Below, piece after piece: positions 22,704-23,518 of a stretch of 23,518 bases of DNA. How positions within the stretch are numbered: the stretch's first letter is position 1; each line of letters begins with the position of its first letter. The stretch is from JADYYB01 sp964402985 (lineage in GTDB: Bacteria; Pseudomonadota; Alphaproteobacteria; Rhizobiales; Kaistiaceae), in NCBI GenBank assembly GCA_964402985.1, contig CAYOET010000063.1:1-23518 (forward strand), read 5' to 3'. Under the pieces are notes generated by a model. It was given only the letters and a program-made list of their open reading frames with translations. It had not been told where the DNA came from and did not search any database. The position numbers were made by a program, and so were the translations under genes.

Positions 22704-23518
22704 CTACTGCCAGGTCGTGTAGCTCATCGTCACCGAGGTCAGGATCGGCATCACGCCGAACGTGTCGACCCTGAACTGGCTGATGTGCCCGGCATTGGTG
22801 CGGAAACACACATACGAGCCGGGCGGTATGCTGATCAGCTGGACCGGCGCCGGCGAGAACGACGCCACGCTGCACCCCGGGAAGCCGCGATTGGAGCGGT
22901 CGCCCACCGCGAACTGAGCGCCGTTCACGGAGCTCAGCGACGGGTTGAGGATGTTGGTGATGTCGTAGCGCATGTCTGCGTTGGCCGACGGGTTGAGGGC
23001 GACCAGCCCGCTGTCCATGTCGACGTAGAACGCCGGCACGATCTGGAAGCTGCCCGATGCCAGTACCGGCGGAACGGGCGGCGGGGGTGGCGGCGCAACC
23101 ACGTCGACGCCGTCGCTCCAGTGGTGCCACATCGCTCCGTCGGTGCCGCGCCCGAAGCAGTCGATGCGGTTGGCGCTCCAGCTCACGCAGCTGAAGCCGT
23201 TGGCGAAGGAGCCGCCGATCCGGTTCCAGCCCTGCCACGAGCTGCCGTTCCAGAAGCGGTGCCACATCGCGTTGTCGGTGCCGCGCGCATAGCAGTCGAT
23301 GCGGTTGGCGCCCCAGCTGGTGCAGTCCGGCGCTTCCTTGATGACGCCGCCGAGGCTCTCCCAGCCGCCCCACGCCGAGCCGTTCCACCAGCGGTGCCAC
23401 ATGGCGTTGTCGGTGCCGCGGGCGAAGCAGTCGATGCGGTTGGCCGACCACGTCGTGCAGCTCGGGGCTTCCTTGATGACGCCGCCGAGGCTTTCCCAGC
23501 CGCCCCAGGCGGAACCGT
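22704..23518 (-). CDS. PLL/DUF346-like beta-propeller repeat protein, 5' end outside window
   Basis: The 3' part (270 residues seen) of a protein built from 45-residue repeats of the form DCFARGTDNAMWHRWWNG followed by SAWGGWESLGG. These resemble the blades of Photorhabdus PLL-type propeller lectins (DUF346 repeats), which bind fucose and related sugars. At least two full repeats and parts of two more are visible. The last repeat ends MWHHWSDG, then a proline linker of about ten residues leads to a C-terminal domain of some 120 residues, rich in beta-strand character, with two cysteines (GFPGCSV and SYVCFRT) and ending SYTTWQ. That domain is not recognised. The frame stays open to the right edge, so more blades and probably a signal peptide lie beyond. 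Extracellular sugar binding or adhesion is inferred from the family. Confidence 0.8.
   Translation of the reverse strand, partial: GSAWGGWESLGGVIKEAPSCTTWSANRIDCFARGTDNAMWHRWWNGSAWGGWESLGGVIKEAPDCTSWGANRIDCYARGTDNAMWHRFWNGSSWQGWNRIGGSFANGFSCVSWSANRIDCFGRGTDGAMWHHWSDGVDVVAPPPPPPVPPVLASGSFQIVPAFYVDMDSGLVALNPSANADMRYDITNILNPSLSSVNGAQFAVGDRSNRGFPGCSVASFSPAPVQLISIPPGSYVCFRTNAGHISQFRVDTFGVMPILTSVTMSYTTWQ
23123..23518 (-). repeat. Tandem 135-base repeats within the lectin-like gene
   Basis: The same motif (GGTGCCACAT on the plus strand) recurs at 23123, 23258 and 23393, exactly 135 bases apart, and a second anchor (CTTCCTTGATGACGCCGCC) recurs at 23333 and 23468, again 135 apart. Each period encodes one 45-residue propeller blade. 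The two rightmost copies are nearly identical at the DNA level while the leftmost has diverged, a sign of recent duplication or gene conversion in the upstream part. Confidence 0.85.

Noticed and set aside
22480..22722. Plus-strand 80-codon frame between the DctP-like and lectin-like genes
   Set aside because: It has no ribosome binding site, runs into the end of the minus-strand lectin gene and through its terminator hairpin, and has no recognisable sequence.

Overview
The window is GC-rich chromosomal DNA with alphaproteobacterial character. This rests on dense G/C-ending codons, weak Shine-Dalgarno sites with frequent GTG starts, a sugar/nucleoside-type ABC ATPase, a pseudoazurin, an MlaC-like lipid carrier and a GGDEF-EAL protein. 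A Hyphomicrobiales-like or related order is a reasonable guess, but no rRNA or other taxonomic marker is present.

Left block (1-4586). A nucleoside/sugar-type ABC ATPase runs off the left edge on the minus strand. It diverges from a TetR/RutR-like regulator, which is followed by a gamma-glutamyltransferase-like Ntn hydrolase. Directly after the hydrolase stop codon lies the C-terminal stub of an SGNH-type acyltransferase. About 100 bases further on is a perfect 3' half of a CAU-anticodon tRNA with no 5' half. Together these look like the scar of an integrative element or of a deletion.

Central block (4775-17023, plus strand). Five closely spaced genes read as one transcription unit: an iterative type I polyketide synthase of 2831 residues (KS-AT-DH-CMeT-psiKR-ER-KR-ACP-TE, the order of fungal highly reducing PKSs plus a thioesterase), a sulfotransferase with an N-terminal hydrophobic helix, an exported MlaC/Ttg2D-like lipid carrier, a LolD/MacB-type ATPase and an FtsX-type permease that overlaps it by 4 bases. 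The inferred job is to build a methyl-branched reduced acyl chain from malonyl-CoA and SAM, sulfate it or a derivative, and move it through the envelope. This is the best candidate here for an undescribed system.

Right block (17069-23518, minus strand). It carries a pseudoazurin with a clear intrinsic terminator, a secreted NHL-type beta-propeller, an operon pairing a TRAP-type (DctP) binding protein with a membrane GGDEF-EAL protein, and the 3' part of a secreted repeat protein resembling the PLL/DUF346 propeller lectins. The DctP gene appears to lack a normal start codon: only a CTG with a good ribosome binding site includes the signal peptide. No TRAP membrane subunits, integrase, insertion sequence, rRNA or CRISPR array were found.
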